Shown here piece by piece: positions 8,008 through 17,138 of a stretch of DNA of 64,000 nucleotides. The stretch is from Alphaproteobacteria bacterium (GTDB lineage: Bacteria > Pseudomonadota > Alphaproteobacteria > Acetobacterales > Acetobacteraceae). The position numbers and the translations under genes are program-made. The stretch is taken from positions 62,001 through 126,000 of the forward strand of contig VGDM01000003.1 in assembly GCA_016869715.1 (NCBI GenBank). The letters are read 5' to 3'. Position 1 is the stretch's first letter. The number at the start of each line of letters is the position of its first letter. The notes under the pieces were generated by a model. That model was not told the origin of the DNA. It worked only from the letters and a program-made list of their open reading frames with translations, and did not search any database.

Positions 8008-9618
8008 ATGCGGAAATGGCTTATTGCCTTGATTGTCTTGTTTGGTGCCGGCACTGCCTGGTGGGCGGCGGGCTTGCCGCGCCCTGGTTTTCTGGAAGCA
8101 GATGGCCGCGCTGGCTTGCCCAGACTCCGCACCGCGACGCTTGATCGCGGGCCCATCACTGCCGTGGTGGCGGCGACAGGCACGGTGAATCCAGTGACGC
8201 TGGTGCAGGTAGGCAGCCAATTATCCGGCCAGATTCGTGAATTGCTGGCGGATTTCAATTCCAAGGTCACCGCCGATCAGCCCATCGCGCAATTGGATAC
8301 CGCAACGCTTGAAGCTCGTCGCGCGGCGGCCGAGGCCGATGTGCATGCGGCCGCTGCGCAAATCACCGTCTCTCGCGCGCAGGCGGAACGCGCGGTGGCG
8401 GATCACACGCAAGCGAGAGCACAGATCGAAGCGGTGCGTGCTGCACTTCTGGGCGCTGAGGCCAGCCTACGCGATGCCGAGGTTGAGGCCGCGCGCACCG
8501 CCGAATTGCGCGCCCGCGGCGTGGGCACGGAACGTGAGGCGCTGCGCGCCGGTTTCGCCGCTGATCGGCTGCGCGCTGCAGTGGCACAGGCGCAGGCGGA
8601 TATTTCGCGCGCCGATGCGGCGTTGCTTGCCGCTGCGGCTGCTGCCCGTACCGCCGATGCACAGGTGGAAGCCGCCATTGCCGCGCGCGAACAAAGGGTG
8701 GCGCAGCTTCGTCAGGTGGAGGTGGACCTGCGCAACGCCACGATCAAGTCACCGATTGATGGCGTTGTTGTCTCTCGTAATATTGATGTCGGGCAAACTG
8801 TCGCGGCATCTTTCCAATCCCCCATCCTGTTTCAGATCGCCGCCAGCCTGGATGAGATGGAAGTGCATGCGACGGTGGATGAAGCTGATATCGGCCGCGT
8901 TCGCCCCGGCCAGGAAGTGACCTTTACTGTCGCGTCCTACCCCAGTGAAACGCTGCGTGGTCGTGTGAAGGAAATTCGCCTGGCAGCGACCACGGTACAG
9001 AATGTGGTGACCTATACGGTGGTGGTGAATACCTCTAATGCCTCTGGCCGATTGCTGCCGGGTATGACAGCGACCTTGCGTATCATTACCGATATCCGGA
9101 ATGACGTGTTGCGTGTTCCGAATGCGGCGCTGCGGTGGCGACCGGCGGGTAGTGCCGCCACTCAAGGCAGTGCGGCACAAACACAAGGTGGTGGCCAGCA
9201 GATGGATCAGGCGCTGGCGCAGCTTTCGGATTTGACTGAGGCGCAGCGCACGGAAATTGAAGCGGCGCGTGTGGAAATGCGCTCCCGTATGGCGGCACTC
9301 CCGCAGGACCCGGATGCACGGCGCCAGCAGGCACAAGCCGCACGCCAGCGCCTGATTGCGCGCTTGAATGCGGTACTCACGCCTGATCAGCGCGCCCGCC
9401 TCGCGGCACTTCGCGGCAATGCCGCCGCTGGTCAGGCCGGCACCATTTGGGTGCAGGAAGGTGAGGCGCCGCCGCGCGCCATACAGCTGCGCATTGGCCT
9501 GACCGATGGTAGCGTCACTGAAATCATCAGCGGCGATATCGCGGAAGGGATCGCGGTGATCATCGGCCAGGAACGCGCCGGCGCTGCCCCAGCTTCCGCC
9601 GCGCGACGGCTTTTCTGA
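8008..9618 (+). CDS. macA: MacA-like periplasmic adaptor (HlyD/RND family) with an LTxxQ-rich insert
   Basis: 536-aa membrane-fusion protein. MRKWLIALIVLFGAGTAWWAAG is an N-terminal anchor. It is followed by barrel-sandwich and lipoyl segments (VQVGSQLSGQIRELLADFNS), a long Ala/Arg/Glu-rich coiled-coil hairpin (about residues 85-245), and the returning lipoyl half (IKSPIDGVVVSRNIDVGQTV). The usual C-terminal part is interrupted at about residues 381-469 by a Gln/Ala-rich stretch with DLTEAQRTEI and LTPDQRARLAAL, which resemble the LTxxQ motifs of Spy/CpxP-type periplasmic proteins. The ATG at 8008 is chosen because the frame upstream is not protein-like. The partner MacB ATPase and permease follow 4 nt after its stop. 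No outer-membrane channel is encoded nearby. Confidence 0.88.
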   Translation: MRKWLIALIVLFGAGTAWWAAGLPRPGFLEADGRAGLPRLRTATLDRGPITAVVAATGTVNPVTLVQVGSQLSGQIRELLADFNSKVTADQPIAQLDTATLEARRAAAEADVHAAAAQITVSRAQAERAVADHTQARAQIEAVRAALLGAEASLRDAEVEAARTAELRARGVGTEREALRAGFAADRLRAAVAQAQADISRADAALLAAAAAARTADAQVEAAIAAREQRVAQLRQVEVDLRNATIKSPIDGVVVSRNIDVGQTVAASFQSPILFQIAASLDEMEVHATVDEADIGRVRPGQEVTFTVASYPSETLRGRVKEIRLAATTVQNVVTYTVVVNTSNASGRLLPGMTATLRIITDIRNDVLRVPNAALRWRPAGSAATQGSAAQTQGGGQQMDQALAQLSDLTEAQRTEIEAARVEMRSRMAALPQDPDARRQQAQAARQRLIARLNAVLTPDQRARLAALRGNAAAGQAGTIWVQEGEAPPRAIQLRIGLTDGSVTEIISGDIAEGIAVIIGQERAGAAPASAARRLF

Positions 9619-9622
9619 TTCC

Positions 9623-10363
9623 ATGACGGGCTTGATTGAAACCAGCGGCCTCACCAAGCATTACCCAGCCGGTGACGGCGTGGTTGCCGCGTTGCAGGAT
9701 GTTTCGCTTTCCATCGCACCGGGGCGCTTTGTCGCTGCCATGGGGCCATCGGGATCCGGCAAATCCACCTTCCTCAATCTGATTGGTTGCCTGGATCGCG
9801 CGACGCGCGGCAGCTATCGCCTGATGGGTGAGGAGGTTGATGCACTTTCCCATGACCGGCTGGCTGATCTTCGCAGTCGGCGTCTGGGTTTCGTTTTTCA
9901 ATCCTTCAACCTGCTGCCGCGTGCGGACGCGCTGGCCAATGTTGAACTACCGCTGATTTATCGCGGCATGCCTAGGCGCCAGCGGCGCGAACGTGCGGCG
10001 GCGGCGCTGGCGGCGGTGGGCCTTGTGGATCGCATGCATCATCGCCCGACGCAGCTTTCCGGTGGCCAGCAGCAGCGCGTTGCGATTGCGCGCGCCGTTG
10101 TCGGCAGCCCGGATTTGATTTTGGCGGATGAACCGACCGGCGCCCTGGATACGCGCACTGGGCTTTCCATCATGGCGCTGTTTCAGGCGCTCAATCGCGA
10201 CGGTGTCGGTATTCTGATGGTGACGCATGATGCGGATGTGGCGCGCTTTGCCGAACGCGTCTTGCGCTTTCGTGATGGGCGTTTGATTACGGATGAAACG
10301 CAAAACGCCGCCGATGCCGCTGCCGCGCTGGCTGCCCTGCCGGAAGCGGATGCTGCTGCATGA
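9623..10363 (+). CDS. macB: MacB-type ABC transporter ATP-binding protein
   Basis: 246-aa ATPase of the MacB/LolD/FtsE branch. Walker [10 protein letters not shown] (about residues 41-49), Q-loop [11 protein letters not shown], signature [14 protein letters not shown], Walker [13 protein letters not shown] and H-loop VTHDADVA are intact. It begins 4 nt after the MacA stop and its own TGA overlaps the permease ATG (ATGA at 10360-10363), so the three are co-translated. In E. coli MacB the ATPase and permease are one chain; here they are split. The complex is expected to drive a periplasmic mechanotransmission pump for macrolides, peptides or lipids. Confidence 0.92.
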   Translation: MTGLIETSGLTKHYPAGDGVVAALQDVSLSIAPGRFVAAMGPSGSGKSTFLNLIGCLDRATRGSYRLMGEEVDALSHDRLADLRSRRLGFVFQSFNLLPRADALANVELPLIYRGMPRRQRRERAAAALAAVGLVDRMHHRPTQLSGGQQQRVAIARAVVGSPDLILADEPTGALDTRTGLSIMALFQALNRDGVGILMVTHDADVARFAERVLRFRDGRLITDETQNAADAAAALAALPEADAAA

Positions 10364-11637
10364 GTGCGACCCTGCCGCCCATTGCTGCAACCACCAGGCG
10401 CGGCATTGATGTATTGGAAGCCTTGCGCGGCGCGTTATCAGCGCTTTCGGCGAATCTGTTGCGTTCCATCCTGACGGCGCTTGGCATTTTCATTGGTGTT
10501 GCTGCGGTAATCGCGACAGTGGCGGTGGGGGAGGGCGCGCGACGCCAGGTGCTGGCGCAAATCCAGTCTCTGGGTGCCAATCTGCTGATCGTTTGGGGTG
10601 GCAGCGCTACCATGGGCGGCGTGCGGCTTGGCGCGGGTGGCCGTTCCAACCTTTCCTGGGATGACGCGGCGGCGATTGCGCGTGAGATTCCGGAAGTGCA
10701 GGTGGCAGCCGGTTCCATTCGCCAGACCTTCCAAGTCGTGGCCGGCAATCAGAACTGGTCCACCACCGTATTGGCGACCGAACCGGATTATTTCATCGCC
10801 CATGAATGGGTTGCCGATAGTGGGCGCCTGTTCTCGCCTGAAGAAGCCGCCAGCGGGCGCAAGGTGGTGATCCTGGGTGCGACCGTCGCAGAAATGCTCT
10901 TCGCCGAAGAAGACCCCGTCGGGCGCGAGATTCGCATTCGCCAAACGCCTTTTGAGGTGATTGGTGTCATGGCGCGCAAGGGCCAGAATCCGATGGGGCA
11001 GGATCAGGACGATACAGTTTTCGTGCCCTATTGGACCGCGCGGCGCAGCGTGATGGGCGCATCGCGCGCCAATGCGCGCCAGGTCGGCGTGATTTCCGTG
11101 AAGGTGCATGAAGGTGAGGATATGGCGGCAGCCGAGGATGCCATTCGTGCCCTGATGCGCCAGCGCCATCGCGTTGCCGCCAATGAATCGGATAGTGTTT
11201 CCATCCGCAATCTTTCCGATATCCAGGCGACGCGTGATGCCTCGGCGCGCACGCTCTCGGCCTTGCTTGCCTCTGTTGCGGCAGTGTCGCTTCTGGTGGG
11301 CGGCATTGGCGTGATGAATATCATGCTGGTGAGCGTGACAGAGCGTACGCGCGAAATTGGCCTTAGGCTTGCCATCGGTGCGCGACGACGCGATGTGCTG
11401 GCGCAATTCCTGTTGGAAGCGGTGATGCTGGCGCAATTGGGTGGCGCAGCTGGCGTACTGGCGGGCATGGCGCTTTCGCATATTCTGGCCGATGTGGCCG
11501 GTTGGCCGGTGCTGGTCCGGGCCGATGCGGTCCTGATTGCGGTTGGCGTTTCGGCACTGACCGGCCTATTCTTTGGCTTCTGGCCAGCGCGCCGTGCTGC
11601 GCATTTGGACCCGATTACGGCGCTGCGGCACGAATAA
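10360..11637 (+). CDS. MacB-type ABC transporter permease (FtsX-like)
   Basis: 425-aa permease with the four-helix MacB topology: one helix near the N-terminus (SILTALGIFIGVAAVIATVAV), a large periplasmic domain (about residues 50-290), and three C-terminal helices beginning LLASVAAVSLLVGGIGVMNI. It has the conserved TERTREIGLRLAIGARRRDVL segment that contacts the ATPase, and ends DPITALRHE, typical of the FtsX family. It overlaps the ATPase gene by 4 nt. It is the membrane channel/mechanotransmission part of the same export system. Confidence 0.92.
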   Translation: MSATLPPIAATTRRGIDVLEALRGALSALSANLLRSILTALGIFIGVAAVIATVAVGEGARRQVLAQIQSLGANLLIVWGGSATMGGVRLGAGGRSNLSWDDAAAIAREIPEVQVAAGSIRQTFQVVAGNQNWSTTVLATEPDYFIAHEWVADSGRLFSPEEAASGRKVVILGATVAEMLFAEEDPVGREIRIRQTPFEVIGVMARKGQNPMGQDQDDTVFVPYWTARRSVMGASRANARQVGVISVKVHEGEDMAAAEDAIRALMRQRHRVAANESDSVSIRNLSDIQATRDASARTLSALLASVAAVSLLVGGIGVMNIMLVSVTERTREIGLRLAIGARRRDVLAQFLLEAVMLAQLGGAAGVLAGMALSHILADVAGWPVLVRADAVLIAVGVSALTGLFFGFWPARRAAHLDPITALRHE

Positions 11638-11699
11638 CCCCCTTTCGTTCCGGCGCGGCGCACGGCAGGATCAGGCAGAAGCCAAACAAGGGGAACGCC

Positions 11700-12626
11700 A
11701 TGACCAAGGTCATCATCACCTGCGCCGTGACGGGTGCGATCCACACGCCGTCCATGTCGGATTACCTGCCGATCACGCCGAAGGAAATTGCGGAACAATC
11801 CATCGCCGCGGCGGAAGCCGGCGCTTCCATCATCCATTTGCATGCGCGCGATCCTGAAAACGGTCAGCCGACACCGGACCCGAGGGTGTTCATGCAATTC
11901 CTGCCCGTCATTAAGCAGTCCACTGACGCGGTGATCAATATCACCACCGGCGGCGGGCTTGGCATGACACTGGATGAAAGGCTTGCGGCACCTTTGCTGG
12001 CGAAGCCTGAAATGTGCAGCCTGAATATGGGTTCCATGAATTTCAACATCGCGCCATCAGCGACGCGCGTGAAGAAGTTCAAATATGATTGGGAAAAGCC
12101 CTATCTGGACGGCACGACCAATTACATATTCCGCAATACCTTCCAGGATATCGAACAGGTTGTGGAACGGCTTGGCAAGGCACATGGAACGCGCTTTGAG
12201 TTTGAGTGTTACGATGTCGGGCATTTGTACAACTTGGCCCATATGCTGGACCGCAAGATTGTTGAACCGCCGCTATTCACCCAAACCATTTTCGGCATTC
12301 TGGGTGGCATTGGTGCGGAACCGCGCAACCTGATGTTCATGAAGGAAACGGCGGATCGGCTTTTTGGCAAGGATTATGTCTGGTCCGTGCTGGCGGCAGG
12401 GCGCAACCAGATGCCCTTCACCACCATGGCCGGGATGTTGGGTGGCAATGTGCGCGTTGGGCTGGAAGATAGCCTCTGGCTCGGCAAGGGCGTGCAGGCG
12501 AAATCCAATGCCGAACAGGTCGCGAAAATCCGCCGCATCCTGGAAGAACTCAGCCTGGAAATCGCCACACCTGCGGATGCGCGCGAAATACTGAAGCTCA
12601 AGGGTGGTGACCTGGTTGGTTTCTGA
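11700..12626 (+). CDS. BKACE family protein (DUF849, beta-keto acid cleavage enzyme)
   Basis: 308-aa TIM-barrel enzyme. It starts MTKVIITCAVTGAIHTPSMS, has IIHLHARDPENGQPTPDP with the metal-binding HxH motif, ITTGGG (residues about 81-86), the C-terminal FTTMAGMLGGNVRVGLEDSL signature, and the length of the family. Known members condense a beta-keto acid with acetyl-CoA to give acetoacetate and a new acyl-CoA, with zinc; specificity varies widely. The frame is open upstream to 11502, but that lies inside the permease gene; ATG 11700 has AAGGGGAA before it. It leads an apparent five-gene operon ending at 17138, suggesting a catabolic role for a beta-keto acid derived from that pathway. Confidence 0.9.
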   Translation: MTKVIITCAVTGAIHTPSMSDYLPITPKEIAEQSIAAAEAGASIIHLHARDPENGQPTPDPRVFMQFLPVIKQSTDAVINITTGGGLGMTLDERLAAPLLAKPEMCSLNMGSMNFNIAPSATRVKKFKYDWEKPYLDGTTNYIFRNTFQDIEQVVERLGKAHGTRFEFECYDVGHLYNLAHMLDRKIVEPPLFTQTIFGILGGIGAEPRNLMFMKETADRLFGKDYVWSVLAAGRNQMPFTTMAGMLGGNVRVGLEDSLWLGKGVQAKSNAEQVAKIRRILEELSLEIATPADAREILKLKGGDLVGF

Positions 12627-12659
12627 AGCGCGCCACAAGACAAAGGGAAGGGCCGCGCC

Positions 12660-14336
12660 ATGGCCGAGAAATACACCGTCGCCGATCTGGTCGCGGAATT
12701 CCTGCCGCAGGTGGGTGTTGCCACCGTCTTTGGCATTGTGTCCGTGCATAATATTCCAATGCTAGATGCGATCGGCCAGCGCAATCGCCTACGCTATGTG
12801 AAGGCGCGTGGTGAGATGGGCGGCGCGCATATGGCCGATGCCTATGCGCGCGTCACCGGCCATTTGGGCGTGATTTTCACCAGCACGGGTCCCGGCATGG
12901 CCAATGCCATTCCGGGCCTGGTGGAAGCGCGCTTTGCCGGCAGCCCCGTGCTGCACATCACCGGGCAGACCGCCACGCGTTTCATTGATCGTGATGTTGG
13001 CACGGTGCATGACGTGCCGGGGCAAACCCAGGCACTCGCGGCAGTTTGCAAGGCAGCCTATCGTGTGCGGAGCGCCGGTGAAGCCTTCGGCGTATTGGTG
13101 CGCGCGGCGATGGAAGCGCTTTCCGCGCCGCGCGGCCCGGTTTCGGTTGAAATTCCGATTGATTTGCAACGCACGCCGATCCCTCGGCCTGCGGGGCTGG
13201 ATGTGTTGGTGCTGCCCATCACCGCGCCTTTGCCGCCCAATCCAGCGGAATTGGATGAGGCGGTGGCGATTCTCTCCAAAGCCAAACGCCCGATGCTATG
13301 GCTTGGCAATGGCGCGAAGCAGGCGGGTGCGGAAGCGGCACGGCTGATGGCGCTTGGCTTTGGGGCTGTGTCTTCCTGGAATGGTCGCGGTATTATTCCG
13401 GAAGATCACCCCATGACGCTCGGTGCGCTGCACGGCAATGGATCGCCGCGCGTGCAGGAATTCTATGGCTCGGTGGATGCCATGCTGGTCGTGGGATCAC
13501 GGCTGCGCGGGCATGAGACGATGGATTTCAACATGAAGCTGCCACAAACGCTGATCCGCGTGGATGGCGATGCGGCGGCCAATGGGCGCGGCTATGCTTC
13601 CTCGCTTTTTCTGCATGGTGATGCGGCTTTGACCATGGCAGCGCTGGCTGATCGGCTGGCAGGCAAGATGGCGGTTGATCCGGGTTTCGCGGCTGATTTC
13701 GTGGCGCTGAAATCGCGTGCCGGTCAGGAATATCGCGAAACGCTCGGCCCCTATCAGGGCTTTCCAGATGCGGTGCGCGCCGCGCTGCCGCGTGATGGCG
13801 TATGGGTGCGTGACATCACCATGTCAAACTCCACCTGGGGCAATCGCATTTTCCCGATTTATGACCCGCGCAATGCGGTGCATCCAGTGGGTGCCGCGAT
13901 CGGGCCAGGCCTTGCGCTTGGTATCGGCGCCGCGCTTGGCGCTGGCGGGCGCAAGACCATCACCATGGTGGGTGATGGCGGTTTCGCGCTCGGCATGAAT
14001 GAGTTATGGGCCGCAACACAGGAAAAAGCCGAATTGGTCACCATGGTCATGAATGATCGCGGCTATGGCGTGATCCGTCACATCCAGGATGCGCTCGCTG
14101 ATGGGCGTTTGTTCGGTGATGATATCTTGAACCCGAATCTGGAAGGTTTGGCTGCCTTGGCCGGTATGCCCTTCTTCCGCATCAGCAAGGCTGAGGAAGT
14201 GACCGATGTGCTGAAAAAGGCGCTCGCGGTTTCCGGGCCTGCGCTGGTGGAGGTTGACATGATCGCGATCGGCCCATTCCCGCCCTATGCGCCCTTCAAC
14301 ACCATGGGCAAGCATGCGGAACGTGCGGCGCGTTGA
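12660..14336 (+). CDS. Thiamine-diphosphate-dependent enzyme (acetolactate synthase/benzoylformate decarboxylase-like)
   Basis: 558-aa ThDP enzyme with the three-domain POX layout. The N-terminal pyrimidine-binding domain has a conserved Glu in VKARGEMGGAHMADAYARV and the GVIFTSTGPGMAN motif. The central domain lies at about residues 190-330. The C-terminal cofactor domain has the MVGDGGFALGMNELW...MNDRGYGV motif (GDG plus ND, about residues 439-470). Family members decarboxylate or ligate 2-ketoacids or cleave 2-hydroxyacyl-CoAs. No FAD-site or regulatory-subunit gene is evident, so acetolactate synthesis is unlikely. Its TGA overlaps the ATG of the next gene by one base. Exact reaction unknown. 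Confidence 0.85.
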   Translation: MAEKYTVADLVAEFLPQVGVATVFGIVSVHNIPMLDAIGQRNRLRYVKARGEMGGAHMADAYARVTGHLGVIFTSTGPGMANAIPGLVEARFAGSPVLHITGQTATRFIDRDVGTVHDVPGQTQALAAVCKAAYRVRSAGEAFGVLVRAAMEALSAPRGPVSVEIPIDLQRTPIPRPAGLDVLVLPITAPLPPNPAELDEAVAILSKAKRPMLWLGNGAKQAGAEAARLMALGFGAVSSWNGRGIIPEDHPMTLGALHGNGSPRVQEFYGSVDAMLVVGSRLRGHETMDFNMKLPQTLIRVDGDAAANGRGYASSLFLHGDAALTMAALADRLAGKMAVDPGFAADFVALKSRAGQEYRETLGPYQGFPDAVRAALPRDGVWVRDITMSNSTWGNRIFPIYDPRNAVHPVGAAIGPGLALGIGAALGAGGRKTITMVGDGGFALGMNELWAATQEKAELVTMVMNDRGYGVIRHIQDALADGRLFGDDILNPNLEGLAALAGMPFFRISKAEEVTDVLKKALAVSGPALVEVDMIAIGPFPPYAPFNTMGKHAERAAR

Positions 14337-15082
14337 TGATGAAGCAAGTGCAGATCATTTCGCATCGTGGCGGCGCCTATCTTTGGCCAGAAAATAGCCT
14401 GCTCGCCTTTCGCCAAAGTCTGAACTTGTCGGTGGAAGTTCTGGAATGCGATGTGCACCCCTCCGCCGATGGCGTGCCCATGGTGCATCATGATGCGACG
14501 CTGGAACGCATGACGGACCTTGCCGGGCCATTGGCGGCACGCAGCGCCGCCGAGCTTGGCAAGGCGCGGTTTCGCGGCGCACCGGGGGAGGGCATCCCGA
14601 CACTTGCCGTGCTCGCGCGGCTTGTTGCGCCCGGCGACAAATTGCTGCGCGTGGAGGTGAAGGGCGACCGCGATCACAAACCCTATCCGGACTTCCTGCA
14701 GCGCGTGCTTGGCGTGCTGGAAGCGGAGGGCATGCTGACGCGGACCGTCATCATCGCCTTTCATGGCGGCACGGCAGCGGCTGCAGCGCAGGAAAAGCGC
14801 CTGGCGGGCGCGATTTGGCTGGTGAATAGCGCCATCCTGGCAAGCCTGGGGCCGGATGCCTGCATGGCGGCAGCGCGCGCGCTTGGCGTAACGGGATGCG
14901 AATGTTCCATGGGTGATGTTACACTCGCCTTTATCGCGGCGGCGCGCAAGGCGGGCCTCACCACCGGTGTCTGGGCGGCCAATCGTCGTGCCGAGATTGA
15001 GAAAGCGCTTGACCTTGGCATGGATGCCTTCGCAACCGATGATCCGCCGCTCGCGATTGAACTCAGAAAGGCGCGCGGCTGA
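14336..15082 (+). CDS. Glycerophosphodiester phosphodiesterase family protein
   Basis: 248-aa GDPD-type TIM barrel. The key residues are all present early: HRGGAYLWPENS with the catalytic His-Arg and Glu, LECDVHPSADG with the metal-binding Glu and Asp, and VHHD with the second catalytic His. It hydrolyses glycerophosphodiesters or related phosphodiesters to an alcohol and glycerol 3-phosphate. There is no signal peptide, so it should be cytosolic. The ATG at 14336 shares a base with the preceding TGA; a second ATG follows at 14339. Presence of this enzyme inside a ketoacid-type operon is unusual and suggests a phosphodiester substrate or intermediate. Confidence 0.88.
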   Translation: MMKQVQIISHRGGAYLWPENSLLAFRQSLNLSVEVLECDVHPSADGVPMVHHDATLERMTDLAGPLAARSAAELGKARFRGAPGEGIPTLAVLARLVAPGDKLLRVEVKGDRDHKPYPDFLQRVLGVLEAEGMLTRTVIIAFHGGTAAAAAQEKRLAGAIWLVNSAILASLGPDACMAAARALGVTGCECSMGDVTLAFIAAARKAGLTTGVWAANRRAEIEKALDLGMDAFATDDPPLAIELRKARG

Positions 15083-16233
15083 TGCGCATTGCTGCGCTTG
15101 ATTTTCTGGGGGTGAATGTCACGCCCAAGACCAATTGGTGTTTTGTCCTGTTGCGGCTGGAAGATGGCCGGTCTGGCATTGGCGAAATCACGCTGTCGGA
15201 TCACGAGGCACTATTGGCAGCCGAAGTTGCGCGGCTTTCGGCAGCGCTGAAGGGGCAGGATGCCAGGGCGCGCAATCGGCTCGCGCGGTTATTGCCACAT
15301 GCGCCGGCGGGCCTTGTTGCGCATACGGTCATCTCAGGGCTGGAACAGGCGCTGTGGGATGTGGCGGGGCAGGAAGCGGGCCATCCTATCCATGCCATGT
15401 TGGGTGGTGCCTTGCGCGACAATGTGCCGCTTTATGCAAATATCAATCGCGGCGCTTCGCCGCGCACGCCTGCTGGTTTTGCTGATGCCGCCAGGCGCGC
15501 GGTGGTGGGCGGATTTCGCGCCGTGAAGCTCGCGCCTTTTGAGCCCATGGTCTGGGAAGATGCCGCAAGCCCTACGCAAGGCGCGGCCTATGCGGAAGGC
15601 TTGGCGCGCATTGCCGCCGTTCGCGACGCAGTCGGTAATGCGATTGATGTGATGGTGGATGCGCATTGGCGCTTTTCGCCTGGTGGCGCCGCGGCGCTGA
15701 TCCGTGATGTCGCGCCCTTCAACCTGTTCTGGCTGGAATGCCCAGCCTCTGAGGCAAATCACACTGCCATCACCAGGCTGCGCGGCATGGCGAATGATCG
15801 CGGCATGCGCTTGGCTGGCGCTGAAACCCTTGCCGGGCTTGGCGCCTATCGTCGTATCATCGAAGCCGGCTGCTATGACGTGCTGATGCCCGATATCAAA
15901 TATGCCGGCGGGCATGGGGAAATTCGCCGCATCGCTGCCCTTGCACATACGGCTGGAATTGAGATTGCGCCGCATAACCCAACGGGGCCGATCTGCCACG
16001 CGCATTCCGTGCATCTGTGCGCGACCTTGCCCAATCTTTTGCCGCTGGAAGTGCAATTCGGCGAAACGGAGCGTTTCTTCACCATGATCACGGGCCATGA
16101 TTTGCGCTTTCAACAGGGCAATGCTGGCCTTTCGCAAACACCAGGCCTTGGCGTGCAGCTTGATGAGGCTGGCGGACAGCTTTCCCCCTGGCAGCCCATG
16201 GCGCAGCCCTGGCTGGACCCGAGGCTCGGCTGA
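15082..16233 (+). CDS. Mandelate racemase/muconate lactonizing enzyme family protein (enolase superfamily)
   Basis: 383-aa enolase-superfamily enzyme. The capping domain precedes a barrel with the three metal ligands spaced normally: VMVDAHW (Asp), WLECP (Glu) and AGAETL (Glu). The lysine side shows AVKLAP, and PDIKYAGG followed by IAPHNPTGP gives the Asp-His side typical of mandelate racemase-type members. Such enzymes abstract the proton alpha to a carboxylate and usually dehydrate sugar acids or epimerise. It overlaps the GDPD gene and the transporter gene by one base at each end (TGATG), so all are co-translated. Substrate unknown. Confidence 0.88.
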   Translation: MRIAALDFLGVNVTPKTNWCFVLLRLEDGRSGIGEITLSDHEALLAAEVARLSAALKGQDARARNRLARLLPHAPAGLVAHTVISGLEQALWDVAGQEAGHPIHAMLGGALRDNVPLYANINRGASPRTPAGFADAARRAVVGGFRAVKLAPFEPMVWEDAASPTQGAAYAEGLARIAAVRDAVGNAIDVMVDAHWRFSPGGAAALIRDVAPFNLFWLECPASEANHTAITRLRGMANDRGMRLAGAETLAGLGAYRRIIEAGCYDVLMPDIKYAGGHGEIRRIAALAHTAGIEIAPHNPTGPICHAHSVHLCATLPNLLPLEVQFGETERFFTMITGHDLRFQQGNAGLSQTPGLGVQLDEAGGQLSPWQPMAQPWLDPRLG

Positions 16234-17138
16234 TGCCGCTTTGGGTTGCCGCCACTGTCACCGCTGCGCTGTTTCAAACCTGGCGCACCGCCTTGCAGCA
16301 AAGGCTGCGCGGGCAGCTTTCCGTCAATGCTGCTGCGGTGGTGCGCTATCTTTACGGCGTGCCGGTCGGCATCGCGCTGGTGGGGCTCTATTTGCTGATT
16401 TTTGGCGGTGCGCTATCCGCGCCGACACCGATATTTTTCCTCTACGCCGCCCTCGGTGGGCTTGGGCAGATCATTGGTACCAATCTGCTAATCATGTCCT
16501 TCGCGCATCGCGGTTTTGCCGTCGGCACCGCTTACGCCAAGACGGAGGCAGTGCAGGCGGCCTTCCTGGCGCTTCTGCTGCTGGGCGAGAATTTCGCGCC
16601 GCTTGCCTGGGCGGGTATTGCGGTCTCAGTCGGCGGCACGCTGTATCTTTCGCTTGCAGGGCGTGTTGGATCACTTGGGGAAATGCTGCGCGCCACAGTG
16701 CAGCCCGCCGCACTTTGCGGCCTTGGTGCCGGCTTTGCCTTCGCGATTTGCGCGCTCGCGATCCGTGCGGCGACGCAGGAATTGCGGGGGCAAGATGTGG
16801 TGTTGCGCGCGCTGGAGACCCTGGTGGTCATCAATGTCATGCAGACCATCATGCAGGGCGGCTGGCTGGTGTTGCGCGAGCGCGAAAGTGTACGCGCGGT
16901 TTTCTCCACTTGGCGTTCATCCGCACAGGTGGGTGCGCTTTCGGCTTGCGGTTCCGCCTGCTGGTTCACGGGCTTCGCGCTGGCACCCGTAGCACTCGTG
17001 CGCGCGGTGGGTCAGGTGGAGATTCTGTTCACGCTGCTCTTTAGCAGGTTCTTTTTGAAGGAGAAGATGAAGCAGAGCGACATAATTGGCGCACTTGCGG
17101 TGGTGGCTGGCGTGGTGCTGGTGCTGATCGGGCGCTGA
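16233..17138 (+). CDS. EamA/DMT family transporter
   Basis: 301-aa integral membrane protein with about ten hydrophobic segments in two halves, as in drug/metabolite transporters. Recognisable parts are the TEAVQAAFLALLLLGENFAPLAWAGI segment of repeat one and VRAVGQVEILFTLLFSRFFLKEK at the end of repeat two, a classic EamA signature. It closes the operon begun by the BKACE gene and shares one base with the enolase-superfamily gene. It may export a pathway product or take up the substrate. It is convergent with the next gene, with no spacing between the stop codons. Confidence 0.88.
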   Translation: MPLWVAATVTAALFQTWRTALQQRLRGQLSVNAAAVVRYLYGVPVGIALVGLYLLIFGGALSAPTPIFFLYAALGGLGQIIGTNLLIMSFAHRGFAVGTAYAKTEAVQAAFLALLLLGENFAPLAWAGIAVSVGGTLYLSLAGRVGSLGEMLRATVQPAALCGLGAGFAFAICALAIRAATQELRGQDVVLRALETLVVINVMQTIMQGGWLVLRERESVRAVFSTWRSSAQVGALSACGSACWFTGFALAPVALVRAVGQVEILFTLLFSRFFLKEKMKQSDIIGALAVVAGVVLVLIGR

